A stretch of 62,570 bases of DNA, taken from the NCBI GenBank assembly GCA_023480665.1, contig JAMCWR010000074.1, positions 1-62,570 on the forward strand, given 5' to 3'. This document shows, piece after piece, positions 1 through 8,994 of the stretch. Each line of letters opens with the position of its first letter. Position 1 is the first letter of the stretch. Source of the stretch: Gammaproteobacteria bacterium (GTDB lineage: Bacteria > Pseudomonadota > Gammaproteobacteria > UBA9339). The notes below the pieces were generated by a model. It did not search any database and had not been told where the DNA came from. It saw only the letters and a program-made list of their open reading frames with translations. Made by a program: the position numbers and the translations under genes.

Positions 1-1
1 A

Positions 2-88
2 GAGTGGCTACTATTTGTCAAAAAGCTTTTCGCGCTTTTTGGTCGAGCTAATGCGGATGATGTTTTTAGTAAACTATATCATTTCTAA
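2..88 (+). CDS. 3' end of an upstream gene (partial, unidentified)
   Basis: The frame starting at base 2 is open from the window edge to a TAA at 86-88 and gives 28 residues ending in SKLYHF. The stop directly abuts the ATG of the next glycosyltransferase, as expected for a tightly packed operon. The fragment is basic and hydrophobic (LLFVKKLFALFGR) and too short to identify. An LPS-related product is plausible from the neighbours only. Confidence 0.45.
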   Translation, partial: EWLLFVKKLFALFGRANADDVFSKLYHF

Positions 89-913
89 ATGAATAAACAA
101 CCATATATCTCTGTTATTATCACTACCAGAAATCGTCCTCAGGTACTGGAGCTTGTGTTGCTAGCTTTGAACGAGCAGACGGAAAATAATTTCGAAGCGA
201 TTATTGCTGACGACGGTTCAGATTCGGAAACCAAAGAGCTGATTAAAACACTGCAGTTACAGTTACATTTTCCTCTCGAACATGTTTGGCAACCATACTC
301 TGGTTTCCGAGTGGCTACTATTAGAAATAAAGCAGTTGCTATGGCGAAAGGTGAATATCTAATTTTTCTTGATGGTGATTGTGTAGTGCTTACTACATTT
401 ATCCAGCGCCATCGACGATTAGCAGAATCTGGCGCTTTGGTTGTAGGTAATCGGGTTTTGTTAAGTGAAAAATTTACTGCGTATGCAATAAAACAGCATC
501 TATTGTTACAGCGTTGGTCATTTTTAAAATGGATAAAAGCGCGTTGGCAGAGAAAATGTAACCGCCTTTTACCATTGATTTATCTGCCAATTTCCCTATT
601 GCGTAAACTTAGAAAAAATATTTGGCAAGGTGCTAAGACGTGTAATTTAGCAGTTTGGAAAAGTGATTTTCTTAAGGTAAATGGCTTTGATGAGAGTTAT
701 ACTGGATGGGGTTATGAAGATTCTGATTTGGTAGTGCGATTATTTCATAGTGGGGTTTGGCGTAAAGATGCTAATTTTGCTACACCAGTGATACACTTTT
801 GGCATATGCAAAATGATCATAATGGTGAAAGAGATAATTTTAAACGGTTACAAACAGTACTAAATTCTAATCTGGTAAAAGCTCAAAATGGTGTGGATCA
901 ATATGTTAAATAG
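89..913 (+). CDS. family 2 glycosyltransferase, LPS/surface polysaccharide
   Basis: A 274-residue GT-A fold glycosyltransferase. The N-terminus (PYISVIITTRNRPQVL) is the typical GT2 nucleotide-sugar binding strand, DDGSDS follows at about residue 41, and the metal-binding DxD motif is DGD near residue 95. The C-terminal half has GWGYEDSDLVVRLF near residue 210, the 'GxGxEDxD' signature of the galactosyltransferase-like C-terminal domain (Glyco_transf_7C). There is no membrane segment, so it should act at the inner face of the cytoplasmic membrane. It overlaps the next gene, a WaaL-like ligase, which places it in LPS core or O-chain assembly. The sugar donor and acceptor cannot be read from sequence. 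Confidence 0.88.
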   Translation: MNKQPYISVIITTRNRPQVLELVLLALNEQTENNFEAIIADDGSDSETKELIKTLQLQLHFPLEHVWQPYSGFRVATIRNKAVAMAKGEYLIFLDGDCVVLTTFIQRHRRLAESGALVVGNRVLLSEKFTAYAIKQHLLLQRWSFLKWIKARWQRKCNRLLPLIYLPISLLRKLRKNIWQGAKTCNLAVWKSDFLKVNGFDESYTGWGYEDSDLVVRLFHSGVWRKDANFATPVIHFWHMQNDHNGERDNFKRLQTVLNSNLVKAQNGVDQYVK

Positions 914-2120
914 CGTGGTGTGTAAAAAATTAGAATTATTGGCTGGTTTTGCGCTACTTGCAACGATCTTTTTTTTACCTATTGCAACTTCTTTGACTGG
1001 GATTTTCTTTATTCTCTCGGTATTTTTTTATTATGCAGCTGGAAGTTGGCGCACAAAACTCAATGTAGTTAAACATAATCCAGTTGCATTATCCTTATTA
1101 GTGTTTTTTGCTTTATTCATTTTTGGTCTTTGTTATACCATTGCTCCTTTTTCGGCTGCACTACAAATGCTTGGTAAATATGATCGCTTTTTGTTGGCGG
1201 CATTGCTTGTACCGCTTTTTGCCCAAGATAAGTGGCGCCAATATGCGATCAATACTTTTTTGTGCTCAATTTCTCTTGTGCTAGTTTTATCCTATATAAA
1301 ATATTTTGCGCATATGCCGTGGGATGTAATGCGTGGACCAGCAGAACTATTCAAAAACCACATTGATTTTAATTTTCTCCTGGGTGTTGCTACATATTTA
1401 TTGCTGTTAAAAGTTGTTGCAACAAAAAACCGATACCTGAAAATTGCCTATATTTTGCTAATCCTACTTTTAGTTTATGATATTTTATTTATGAGCATAG
1501 GTAGAACTGGCTATGTAATTTTTGCTGCTTTAGTTGTAATCTTTTTTATGCAGATGTTTCGATGGAAGGGCGTAATTATTGCAATGATACTTTTGCCTTT
1601 ATTGTTTCTAAGCGCATATTATTCTTCAATTACCTTTAAAATTTATGTGTCAGCAATTGTTAGTGATGTTCAAGCCTATCGTCAACATAATGAAAATTCC
1701 TCAGTAGGCGAACGCTATAACTTCAATAAAAATAGTCTAGAGCTCATTGCCAAGCGCCCATTATTAGGCTATGGCACCGGAAGCTTTAAATGTGCTTACG
1801 CAACGCTTAAGCCAACACCAGTGCCTCTAACAAATAATCCACATAACGAATATATGCATATTGGGGTGCAATTTGGGCTTCTCGGAATTTTGTTATTGTG
1901 TTCTATGTTTGGTTTTCAACTTTGGCAAAGTAGGTATTTGCCTCGTGAAATGCGTTTTCTTGCGCAAGCTATAATACTCGCAATTGCCATCGGCTCCTTA
2001 GCGAATTCTTGGCTATTAGATAGCGTTGAAGGAAATTTGTACGTATATTTTATTGCTTTGTGCTTCGCGGCAATGAAGCGGGGTCATGAAGCAGGGTCAG
2101 ATCTTGCATTGAACATTTAA
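903..2120 (+). CDS. O-antigen ligase family membrane protein (WaaL-like)
   Basis: About 405 residues with roughly ten hydrophobic segments. The Wzy_C/O-antigen ligase signature is visible in the large periplasmic loop: a Gly-Tyr-Gly-Thr-Gly stretch near residue 300, then NNPHNEYMHIGVQFGLLG near residue 320, where the His is the expected catalytic position. Such enzymes join undecaprenyl-linked O-chain to lipid A-core in the periplasm. An ATG at 888 is in frame, but the ATG at 903 reduces the overlap with the upstream gene and is preferred. The last residues (HEAGSDLALNI) are encoded by the left arm of a REP-like palindrome, so the native C-terminus has probably been replaced by repeat sequence. 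A polymerase role (Wzy) is the alternative. Confidence 0.85.
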   Translation: MLNSVVCKKLELLAGFALLATIFFLPIATSLTGIFFILSVFFYYAAGSWRTKLNVVKHNPVALSLLVFFALFIFGLCYTIAPFSAALQMLGKYDRFLLAALLVPLFAQDKWRQYAINTFLCSISLVLVLSYIKYFAHMPWDVMRGPAELFKNHIDFNFLLGVATYLLLLKVVATKNRYLKIAYILLILLLVYDILFMSIGRTGYVIFAALVVIFFMQMFRWKGVIIAMILLPLLFLSAYYSSITFKIYVSAIVSDVQAYRQHNENSSVGERYNFNKNSLELIAKRPLLGYGTGSFKCAYATLKPTPVPLTNNPHNEYMHIGVQFGLLGILLLCSMFGFQLWQSRYLPREMRFLAQAIILAIAIGSLANSWLLDSVEGNLYVYFIALCFAAMKRGHEAGSDLALNI

Positions 2121-2183
2121 CATAGAAAATTATCAAAGCAAACGATAATATAAATGTTCAATGCAAGATCTGACCCCGCTTCA
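2087..2183. repeat. REP-like palindrome, GGGGTCAG type, copy 1
   Basis: Left arm 2087-2119 and right arm 2151-2183 are 33-nt inverted repeats with one mismatch, separated by 31 nt. The outer ends read GGGGTCAGATCTTGCATT. A second element at 28575-28657 has the same outer motif GGGGTCAG.TCTT and the same 31-nt spacer. The left arm lies inside the 3' end of the WaaL-like gene. The structure is typical of REP/BIME-type elements moved by REP-associated tyrosine transposases, although no such transposase is in the window. It may also act as a bidirectional terminator between converging genes. Confidence 0.85.
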
Positions 2184-2189
2184 CTTTAA

Positions 2190-2894
2190 TTACACTTCAT
2201 TCAGAAAAACATTAGCAAACATTTGTTGCGCCTCAGGATTTATCTCAAGTAGCTTTACAAAATGCTCAAGATCTTTGCGGAAATTTAAGCGAAACCAAAA
2301 GCTTTTATAGCGATGCTTACGCATGTGATCAAGATCTAATAAATATGGAACATTGTCGAGCATTAATAGGTTGCGATGTTGAAAATCTTTATGGGTGATT
2401 AAGGCTTGTTCTAGTTTGGTGATTAATGTCTGGATATTTTGTATTACGCGTTTCCATTCTTCTGGTGTTTTAGTTTTATCTATAAAAAAATCATTGCCGC
2501 GAATGCTGGGTAAAAATTCGCTAATAAAATAAGTTTCTTTGCGCCACGGCCCAAAGCGTTTGATTAATACTGCAACAGGTTTCGGTGTAGGGATATTTTT
2601 GCTGATTAAATAATGGCTGTTTTGCCAAGAACGCATAGCGCGGCTTTGGCGTAGGAGTTTTTTTATCGAGTGCCATATACTTTTAGTATTATAGCGTTTT
2701 ACCACAAATTTTTTATTATCAATTGCTACCACAGCGACCGTGGTGGTATCACCAGCAATACTTTTATAAAAAGGGAGTTTGGTGTTTTCAAGAAAAAAAT
2801 CAGGATTAGCAAAAAATTCCTGCATTTTTTCGCTAAAATATTGCTGGTTACAAATTAATAACCTACGCCATGATTGTTGGATAATATCTGTCAT
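2190..2894 (-). CDS. lipopolysaccharide kinase family protein (Kdo/WaaP/InaA-like)
   Basis: A 234-residue protein-kinase-like fold. VVKRYN near residue 64 is the ATP-anchoring lysine, HKDFQHRNLLM near residue 167 is the catalytic loop (variant of HRDxxxxN) and LLDLDHM near residue 186 matches the metal-binding DFG-equivalent of the Kdo kinase family. Members phosphorylate Kdo or heptose in the LPS inner core on the cytoplasmic side. The gene converges with the WaaL-like gene across a REP palindrome, so it is a separate transcription unit within the LPS neighbourhood. The substrate is inferred from family and context. Confidence 0.8.
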   Translation of the reverse strand: MTDIIQQSWRRLLICNQQYFSEKMQEFFANPDFFLENTKLPFYKSIAGDTTTVAVVAIDNKKFVVKRYNTKSIWHSIKKLLRQSRAMRSWQNSHYLISKNIPTPKPVAVLIKRFGPWRKETYFISEFLPSIRGNDFFIDKTKTPEEWKRVIQNIQTLITKLEQALITHKDFQHRNLLMLDNVPYLLDLDHMRKHRYKSFWFRLNFRKDLEHFVKLLEINPEAQQMFANVFLNEV

Positions 2895-2957
2895 ATTTGT
2901 TGCACAAATGCTACTCTGTGTTTTGGTTATTTTAGCAAAATTCCTTTGCTATCTAAT

Positions 2958-3260
2958 TCAGATTTTAGTGCCTAATTGATCACGAGAATCTTGCTCTTCT
3001 GCTGCTTTCTCAGCTAGTTTAGTGACAAAATCTTGGTCTTTTTCATCTAGAGGCGATGATTTACCTGTTATTTTACTTATTAGTTCTTTATTGCCAATAT
3101 ATTTTGCCAATACTTGTGCAAATAAGTCGCTATTTAAGCCATAATTTGCGTTATCTTTACGGCGAGAATTTATATAATTTTGTACTTGTACTCTAATAAA
3201 ATCCGCTATTTCAAGTGAAAATGATGATCTTGGTTTTGGTGCATTTTTTTCGTCAGCCAT
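2958..3260 (-). CDS. small hypothetical protein
   Basis: About 100 residues, hydrophilic, no membrane segment and no motif I recognise. A GTG at 3272 is in frame, but the ATG at 3260 sits 5-8 nt after a GGAG and gives MADEKNAPKPRSSF, so it is preferred. The middle (IADFIRVQVQNYINSRRKDNANYG) is likely helical and the C-terminus is acidic and Glu/Lys rich. It lies between two LPS-related minus-strand genes but is separated from each, so no operon can be claimed. Confidence 0.55.
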   Translation of the reverse strand: MADEKNAPKPRSSFSLEIADFIRVQVQNYINSRRKDNANYGLNSDLFAQVLAKYIGNKELISKITGKSSPLDEKDQDFVTKLAEKAAEEQDSRDQLGTKI

Positions 3261-3361
3261 TGGTTTCTCCACAGGTGGTTTAACAAAATTATTTTAGTAC
3301 TGCAATGATTTAATCTAGATTAGTACTGCAGCAGTTGTAATTATAGCACATAAACAAGATA

Positions 3362-4153
3362 TTAGCGGTTTGCTGTCATTTTTTTTTCTTGTCGGTGAGA
3401 ATTATTGTAGCTTAGTTCCAGCAATTTAGCGTAGCGATAAAATACTCCTTCGGCATTACTAAATGCGATTAAAAACCCAGGCCAACCATCCAGCATGCCT
3501 AGTTTTATAAAATATAAGCGAACGAAAGTCCAAATAGCATGGCCAAATGTTTTTAGAATGCCAGGTTTAACTTTTTTGGCGATTAAATTTTCTACACCTA
3601 AAGTAGAGTAACGATTAGCTTTTTCCAAGAGTTCAGCACAGTTTTGAAATGGAGTATGTAACAAATAATTTTTTAGTAAACTTTCAGCGCCGTTTGCTAC
3701 TAACTTTTCATGTACAGCATCTAAAGTAAACTTCCCGCAATTTTTTTTGATTAAGCGTGTAACTGTATCACCTTTTGGATTAAAGCAATGAGTAATAGCG
3801 CGCCCCAAAAAGTATGTTAGCCGCGGAATTTTAAAAGCAACATCGGTAGCGTTATTTATTGTTGCTAAGATTTCTTCACGCAAAGCATCGGTAACTCTTT
3901 CATCCGCATCAAGGCAAAGAATCCAATCACAATTGGCTTGAGTCAAAGCATAATTTTTTTGTTGACCAAAACCTTCCCAGTCTTTAATTAATACTTTTAC
4001 TTTAGGGCTAAAATTGCGGCAAATTTCTGCAGTATTATCTGTGCTATTTGCATCGACCACAATAATTTCATCAACCCAAGCAATTGAGTCAAGGCATGTT
4101 TTTATACTATGCGCAGCATTTTTTGTGATGATAACGCAAGATATGGTGTTCAT
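3362..4153 (-). CDS. LPS core glycosyltransferase family 2 (WaaE/KdtX-like)
   Basis: A 263-residue GT2 enzyme. NTISCVIITKNAAHSIKTCLDSIAWVDEIIVVDANSTDNT at the N-terminus and LCLDADERVT near residue 99 (DxD motif) are typical of the WaaE/KdtX type of LPS core beta-glucosyltransferase. KNYALTQANCDWILCLDADE and a positively charged C-terminal amphipathic region (IWTFVRLYFIKLGMLDGWPGFLIAFSNAEG) also fit that family. It starts 2 bp downstream of lptM, so the two are probably co-transcribed. In enterics waaE is next to coaD; here coaD is 34 kb away. The acceptor sugar is not determinable. Confidence 0.85.
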   Translation of the reverse strand: MNTISCVIITKNAAHSIKTCLDSIAWVDEIIVVDANSTDNTAEICRNFSPKVKVLIKDWEGFGQQKNYALTQANCDWILCLDADERVTDALREEILATINNATDVAFKIPRLTYFLGRAITHCFNPKGDTVTRLIKKNCGKFTLDAVHEKLVANGAESLLKNYLLHTPFQNCAELLEKANRYSTLGVENLIAKKVKPGILKTFGHAIWTFVRLYFIKLGMLDGWPGFLIAFSNAEGVFYRYAKLLELSYNNSHRQEKKMTANR

Positions 4154-4155
4154 AT

Positions 4156-4287
4156 TTAACTTTGAGTTACTGTGGTATTAGCGGTGGCGTTTGATATCGG
4201 TAAATATAGTGGACCACTTTGGCCGCAGCCTAAAATAAGTATTGCGATAACACAACAAGTAAAGCTACATAATAATTTTTTTGTCAT
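4156..4287 (-). CDS. lptM: LptM small lipoprotein (YifL-like LPS-assembly factor)
   Basis: A 43-residue lipoprotein. A charged start (MTKK) and hydrophobic stretch lead to the lipobox LILG-C at residues 17-21, followed at once by GQSGPLYLP, the hallmark 'C-GxxGPLYLP' of LptM/YifL. In E. coli this outer-membrane-anchored peptide binds LptD and promotes maturation of its disulfides, and lptD is in this window at 5.5 kb. Usually the gene sits beside lysA-dapF; here it is immediately upstream of a WaaE-like glycosyltransferase, another LPS gene. After the motif there are only 13 more residues. The translation was checked codon by codon. Confidence 0.85.
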   Translation of the reverse strand: MTKKLLCSFTCCVIAILILGCGQSGPLYLPISNATANTTVTQS

Positions 4288-4404
4288 AAAAAATAATAAT
4301 TTTATTGTGGTGGCGAATTAAAGAAACTTGCTAAAGATTAGCATCTTTTGCATAATCTATCAAAAACTATATTGGCGGTTTAATTTTGAATCTGTTGTTT
4401 GTGT

Positions 4405-4657
4405 TGCGTAGGAGCAGGTTTGTGTGGGTGCGGGTTTGTGTTGCGTAGGGGCAGGTTTGTGTTTGAAGTATGGAGTTTTAATAGGATCTAAATTCGTAAA
4501 TTTTATCTGCAGTTTATTAAATTCTGCAGAAACCTGCCCGCAAATTGCCACAAATCTATCGGGCGGGTTTCAGATGGCATTAATAACAAAGTAATTATTT
4601 AAACATATTTAGTTTTTATCAAATTGTAGTGGTTCAACCACAAACCCGCCCCCTACG
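4405..4657. repeat. A-family palindromic repeats, two elements plus truncated ends
   Basis: The sequence carries GTAGGGGCAGGTTTGTG at 4445 running to CTGCAGAAACCTGCCCGC near 4540, then a second element from CGGGCGGGTTTCAGATGGC at about 4560 to CAAACCCGCCCCCTAC near 4656. Two truncated ends with the same motif lie at 4406-4440. The inner part (GAATCTAAATTCGTAAATTT) is nearly identical to the copy at 54487. This fills most of the gap between lptM and the carboxylesterase gene, where I see no other gene. Confidence 0.85.
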
Positions 4658-4709
4658 CTACATTATGCGAAAAATTTGATGTGTATTGAAAATTTCTGGA
4701 GCCAAAATT

Positions 4710-5366
4710 ATGTTGCAATATGTTGAGATTAATCCTATTGGAAAAGCTGAAGCTAGTGTTATTTGGTTGCACGGTTTAGGTGCGGATGGGAACGATTTTG
4801 CTGGTATTGTGCCGCAATTAAATTTGCCAGAGAAACTTCAGTTACGCTTTATTTTTCCTCACGCACCAGAGCGCAATATTGATTGGGCTCATGGAGCAAA
4901 GATGCGCGCTTGGTTTAATGTTAATGCGGATTTTAATACCGAAGATGAAGATGGAATTAGAAGCGCTCAGGATTTGATTGAGCCATTTATCTTAGCAGAG
5001 CTCGCTAAAGGCATTCCTAGCCAAAAAATTATTTTAGCCGGGTTTTCGCAGGGCGGAGCAACCGCCTTGCAGTGTGGGTTACGTTTTCATTTACCTTTAG
5101 GGGGGATAATTTCGTTATCCGCTTGGCTGCCGTTAGTTAAAAGTGTGGCTAAAGAAAGAAATCCAGTTAATCAATCGACTCCAATTTTGCTGCAACATGG
5201 AACTCTTGATGATTTGATTCCACTTGATTGGGCGAAGAATGCTTATTCGATTCTTAAGGAACTAAATTATAATGTTGCGTTTAATACCTATCCAATACGC
5301 CATACTGTTTGTGATGAGGAGATTGCAACAATTGGGCAATGGATGGTTAGGATGATTAACAATTAA
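4710..5366 (+). CDS. carboxylesterase/phospholipase, alpha/beta hydrolase (EstB-like)
   Basis: A 218-residue Abhydrolase_2 enzyme. WLHGLGADGNDFAGIV is the oxyanion-hole HG region, GFSQGGA near residue 111 holds the nucleophile serine, HGTLDDLIP near residue 164 the acid, and RHTVCDEEI near residue 200 the histidine. The family hydrolyses short-chain esters and lysophospholipids and is usually cytosolic; no signal peptide is present. An upstream in-frame TTG at 4686 exists, but the ATG at 4710 has GGAG a few bases upstream and starts the conserved domain. The gene stands alone between repeats and lptD. Confidence 0.88.
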   Translation: MLQYVEINPIGKAEASVIWLHGLGADGNDFAGIVPQLNLPEKLQLRFIFPHAPERNIDWAHGAKMRAWFNVNADFNTEDEDGIRSAQDLIEPFILAELAKGIPSQKIILAGFSQGGATALQCGLRFHLPLGGIISLSAWLPLVKSVAKERNPVNQSTPILLQHGTLDDLIPLDWAKNAYSILKELNYNVAFNTYPIRHTVCDEEIATIGQWMVRMINN

Positions 5367-5400
5367 TAATTTTCCAATTCATGCACCACCCAGTCGCGTA

Positions 5401-5436
5401 GGTTGGGTTAGCGAGCGCGGCGAGCGTAACCCAACA
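5401..5436. repeat. short palindrome GGTTGGGTTAGC...GCGTAACCCAAC
   Basis: GGTTGGGTTAGCGAGCG pairs imperfectly with CGAGCGTAACCCAAC to form a hairpin of about 15 bp. The motif GTTGGGTTAGC/GCGTAACCCAAC is a common dispersed palindrome in many proteobacterial genomes. A degenerate second copy lies at 26541-26579. Here it lies between the esterase gene and lptD and could terminate the former. Confidence 0.7.
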
Positions 5437-5481
5437 TTTTCCTATTTATAATTTCCATAATACCATGTAACATTCCGACTT

Positions 5482-8028
5482 ATGTTCTTTCGTAACAAAC
5501 TACAAATTGCGAGCTGCGCTTTATTAATATGTTTGCTTATGATGCAAGTTAAGGCAGAGTTAGCAAAGCCAGAGGTGGCTAATAACTTTTTCTGTCAACA
5601 TAAATTAGGCGAAATTCCACGTGTTCCTTTCAATGAGCTAGATGCCGCAGATGTAGCACAAGCTTTAGGTTGGGTAAAAGATGCTAAAACTCCAAATCTT
5701 TGCGGTGGTTATTACATCGACCCTGCTATTATATTAAACACGCCAAATCCGGCACCATTTCGCGAAGAACCAACGAGTGTCAGTGCCAACAACCCATCGT
5801 ATTTTTCTGAATATGGGAAATCTGTATTGGAAGGAAATGTTACTCTAACGCAGCCAGGCAGAGAGGTTACGGCTGATAGAGTGACTCTGATTCGGGATAA
5901 AAAAACCGGTAAACTTACTAATAGTGTTTTAGTAGGGCATGTCAATATGCGTGAGTATGGAAAGCTCATTGTTTCTCAAGATGCGTATATGAATTTTGCC
6001 ACGAAAGTGCATACGTTAAATAATGCAGTATACCGCTTACTTTCTGAGGTGCAGACACCTGCTGTTACTGGTTGGGGTAGAGCAAAAAAAATTGTGCGCG
6101 ATAGCCTGGGGGTTTTAAATCTAGATAAAGCTAGTTACAGTACTTGCCCGCCAGAAAATAACTCGTGGCATGTGTGGAGTAAGCATTTGGTGTTGGATAA
6201 AAATTCTGGTCGAGGTACTGCAACCAATGCACTATTTTTCGTCAAAAACGTGCCGATTTTATATACACCATACTTAAATTTTCCGATTGATAAAAGGCGT
6301 AAAAGTGGCTTTTTATACCCAACTGTTGGCTATTCTAAAGATGATGGCGTAAATGTTGCATTACCCTATTACTTTAATCTTGCGCCAAATTATGATTTTA
6401 CACTTACTCCAGAAGTTATTAGTAAGCGAGGCCTTCTAACTGAAGGGCTGCTGCGTTATTTAACGGAAAATAATAGTGGTTCTTTGGATCTTTATTATAT
6501 TCCAAGAGACAAAGCATTTATTAACTTTCGCGAGCTTGCACCATATGAATATAAACCTAGTAAAGAATTAACTGAGCTAGAAAAAGCACACGATGGCCGT
6601 GGTTTTGTTAATTATCAAAATCAATTAACTGTTAACCAGCACTGGGCTGGGACATTAGATCTTAACTATGCCTCAGATGATTATTTTTTACAGGATTTTG
6701 GTGGTTTCCCAACGGTAGTTGATAATGATCAGTTGCCCAATCAAGCTGATTTAACTTATGCTGGGGAGAATTGGCGTTTTTTAAGTAGGGTACAGGTGTT
6801 TCAAACTTTACATCCAATTGCGTTAAACCGTGTTTTGGATCAATACCAAAGATTGCCTCAATTGGATTTAGGTGGTGACTTTCCAAGTTCTGGTTTTGGG
6901 CCAGATTATCAGCTGAATATGGAACTAATTAATTTTCAACATCGCAATAACTTTGATACGGGAGAAAAGTATCCTGTTGGTAGTCGTTTGAATGTTGAGC
7001 CAGGCATTACTTGGCCGATAAATGCTGCTAGTGGATATTTGGTCCCATCATTACAGTTAGCGGCAACAAATTATGCCTTATCTAATGCTGCTTTAGACAA
7101 ACAAGATAATGTAACGCGGTTCTTGCCTTTATTTTCAGTAAATAGTGGTTTAATTTTTGAGCGTGCGATGAGCTTTTTTCATAATCCCTTTACCCAAACG
7201 CTAGAACCACGTTTATTTTATTTGTATGTCCCTTATGTAAACCAAGACAAGATTCAAAATTTCGATACGTTTTTACCACAAATAGATTTTAACCAGCTGT
7301 TTCGCTCCAATCGTTTTAGTGGTTATGACCGTATTGGGGATGCCAACCAATTTACTTATGCTTTGACTACGCGGTTTTTAAATGATTTCGGTGTGGAAAA
7401 ACTAAATGCAGGCATTGGGCAGATTTTTGCTTTGCAGAAACATCGAGTATGCTTGGATAAGAAGTGCAAAAATGATCCATTGGTTAATGAGGAATTCTCT
7501 CCGCTTGTGGGGCAATTACAGTATTATATTACTGACCGTTGGAACACAAGAGCAGATATTGCTTGGGACCAAAATAAACATCAAATGGAAACCACGACTT
7601 TTAACTTGCAGTATCAAGAAGATCCTAAACACTTAGCAAATTTTTGGTATAATTTTGGGCGCGATAATGATCATAGAATGTCGCCAGGCGATTCAAATAA
7701 TTTAAATCGTTTTGGCGTTTCCTTGAGCTGGTCAGTGATCAAAAATTGGAATATATTAGGTGATTGGAATTACAATGCTAGCCATTCGCATGCTCAGAAT
7801 TATTTATACGGTATCGAATATGATACTTGTTGTTGGGCAATTCGTTTGGTGCAAAGCAAAGTTTTTGTTAATGTTGATGCTAATGGGAAAAATACTTTTA
7901 ATAGTTTAGTATACTTACAGATTTTGTTAAAAGGTTTAGGCAATTTTGGTACCAATGATGCTGGTGGTTTGTTGACTAGTCAGATTAGTGGATATATGGA
8001 TCAATTTAGTTCTGGGTTTAGATTATGA
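5482..8028 (+). CDS. lptD: LPS-assembly protein LptD
   Basis: An 848-residue outer-membrane protein that inserts LPS into the outer leaflet with LptE. Residues 1-25 form a signal peptide. Residues ~100-200 are the periplasmic OstA/LptA-like beta-jellyroll (YGKSVLEGNVTLTQPGREVTADRVTLIRDKKTGK), and the rest is the LptD barrel with repeated aromatic beta-strands. Cysteines at the N-terminus (FFCQH, NLCGGYY) and the conserved GIEYDTCCWAIRLV near the C-terminus are those that form the essential inter-domain disulfides. The length is slightly above E. coli (784). Its stop overlaps surA by 4 bp (ATGA), the conserved lptD-surA operon. Confidence 0.96.
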   Translation: MFFRNKLQIASCALLICLLMMQVKAELAKPEVANNFFCQHKLGEIPRVPFNELDAADVAQALGWVKDAKTPNLCGGYYIDPAIILNTPNPAPFREEPTSVSANNPSYFSEYGKSVLEGNVTLTQPGREVTADRVTLIRDKKTGKLTNSVLVGHVNMREYGKLIVSQDAYMNFATKVHTLNNAVYRLLSEVQTPAVTGWGRAKKIVRDSLGVLNLDKASYSTCPPENNSWHVWSKHLVLDKNSGRGTATNALFFVKNVPILYTPYLNFPIDKRRKSGFLYPTVGYSKDDGVNVALPYYFNLAPNYDFTLTPEVISKRGLLTEGLLRYLTENNSGSLDLYYIPRDKAFINFRELAPYEYKPSKELTELEKAHDGRGFVNYQNQLTVNQHWAGTLDLNYASDDYFLQDFGGFPTVVDNDQLPNQADLTYAGENWRFLSRVQVFQTLHPIALNRVLDQYQRLPQLDLGGDFPSSGFGPDYQLNMELINFQHRNNFDTGEKYPVGSRLNVEPGITWPINAASGYLVPSLQLAATNYALSNAALDKQDNVTRFLPLFSVNSGLIFERAMSFFHNPFTQTLEPRLFYLYVPYVNQDKIQNFDTFLPQIDFNQLFRSNRFSGYDRIGDANQFTYALTTRFLNDFGVEKLNAGIGQIFALQKHRVCLDKKCKNDPLVNEEFSPLVGQLQYYITDRWNTRADIAWDQNKHQMETTTFNLQYQEDPKHLANFWYNFGRDNDHRMSPGDSNNLNRFGVSLSWSVIKNWNILGDWNYNASHSHAQNYLYGIEYDTCCWAIRLVQSKVFVNVDANGKNTFNSLVYLQILLKGLGNFGTNDAGGLLTSQISGYMDQFSSGFRL

Positions 8029-8966
8029 ATAAATGTTTTTTATTTTTTACTGGAATTGTTCTTCTTTTGGGTAACTTTTTTTTATCTAGTGTGTCTTTTG
8101 CTGCTGCAGAAGAGCCAGATGCTTCGCACCTAGATAAAATTGTTGCGGTAGTAAATAGCGACGTTATTACTCAAAGCGAGCTACAACAAAGAATGGCTAT
8201 AATTAAGGCGCAATTAGCCAAAGCTAATGAACCCATTTCTGATGAGAGCAAGTTACGAAGTAAGGTGCTAGATAGTCTCATAGACCGAGCGCTCGAACTG
8301 CAACTTGCTAAAAGAAATAAGATTGTAGTAAGTGATGAGGATCTTGCTCACGCTATTGAAAGTGTCGCAAAAAGTAATCACATGACTTTAGCCAAAATGA
8401 AAGAGGCAATGGCTAAAGAAGGGGTTTCTTTTGATGCTTTTAGCAAGGAGCTCCGAGAAGAAATATTGTTTAATCGTTTATATCAACAAGCTTTTGGTAG
8501 GCAAATTGTTGTTAGCGATAAAGAAATCGATGAAATTATACAACATCCCACCAAGCTTGATCCTAATTTACAGGAATATCATGTGGTAGATATTTTAATT
8601 CCTACTTCCGATAAAGCCGTACAAATCTTAGATAAACTGCGTGCAGGAACTGATCTTGATACTATTATGAAAGCAGATGCATCAATTAAACGTGATGATC
8701 TTGGGTGGCGACGCTTGGGAGGATTACCTACGATTTTTGCAGCTGAAGTAATTAAAATTCAGGTTGGGAATGTTGCAGGCCCTGTTGAAGCTCCAAATGG
8801 ATATCATTTATTAAAACTTGAAGCAGTGCGTGGTGGAGAAAATAATAAAGTTAAATTTACTCGGGAACAAGCACAAGAACTTGCTTTCCGTAAAAAAATC
8901 CAAGAAAAAACTATTCCATGGCTAAAAGAAGTTCGCGCAGGTGCCTATATTAAAATTATGGATTGA
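8025..8966 (+). CDS. surA: periplasmic chaperone / peptidyl-prolyl isomerase SurA (short form)
   Basis: A 313-residue SurA. It has a signal peptide (cleaved about residue 28), an N-terminal chaperone domain (IVAVVNSDVITQSELQQRM, residues ~38-150) and one parvulin domain (~185-270, LGWRRLGGLPTIFAAEV and GPVEAPNGYHLLKL). E. coli SurA is about 430 residues with two parvulin domains, so this is a single-parvulin version, seen in other gammaproteobacteria. It chaperones outer-membrane proteins, including LptD, in the periplasm. It is translationally coupled to lptD through ATGA. The usual next gene pdxA is absent. Confidence 0.93.
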   Translation: MNKCFLFFTGIVLLLGNFFLSSVSFAAAEEPDASHLDKIVAVVNSDVITQSELQQRMAIIKAQLAKANEPISDESKLRSKVLDSLIDRALELQLAKRNKIVVSDEDLAHAIESVAKSNHMTLAKMKEAMAKEGVSFDAFSKELREEILFNRLYQQAFGRQIVVSDKEIDEIIQHPTKLDPNLQEYHVVDILIPTSDKAVQILDKLRAGTDLDTIMKADASIKRDDLGWRRLGGLPTIFAAEVIKIQVGNVAGPVEAPNGYHLLKLEAVRGGENNKVKFTREQAQELAFRKKIQEKTIPWLKEVRAGAYIKIMD

Positions 8967-8994
8967 ATTAAAAGGCGGTTAAGGAGAAGGATGG

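Noticed and set aside
4360..4551. 63-codon ORF with HKPAPTQHKPAPTQ repeats
   Set aside because: Translation of A-element ends; the repetition is from the DNA repeats.
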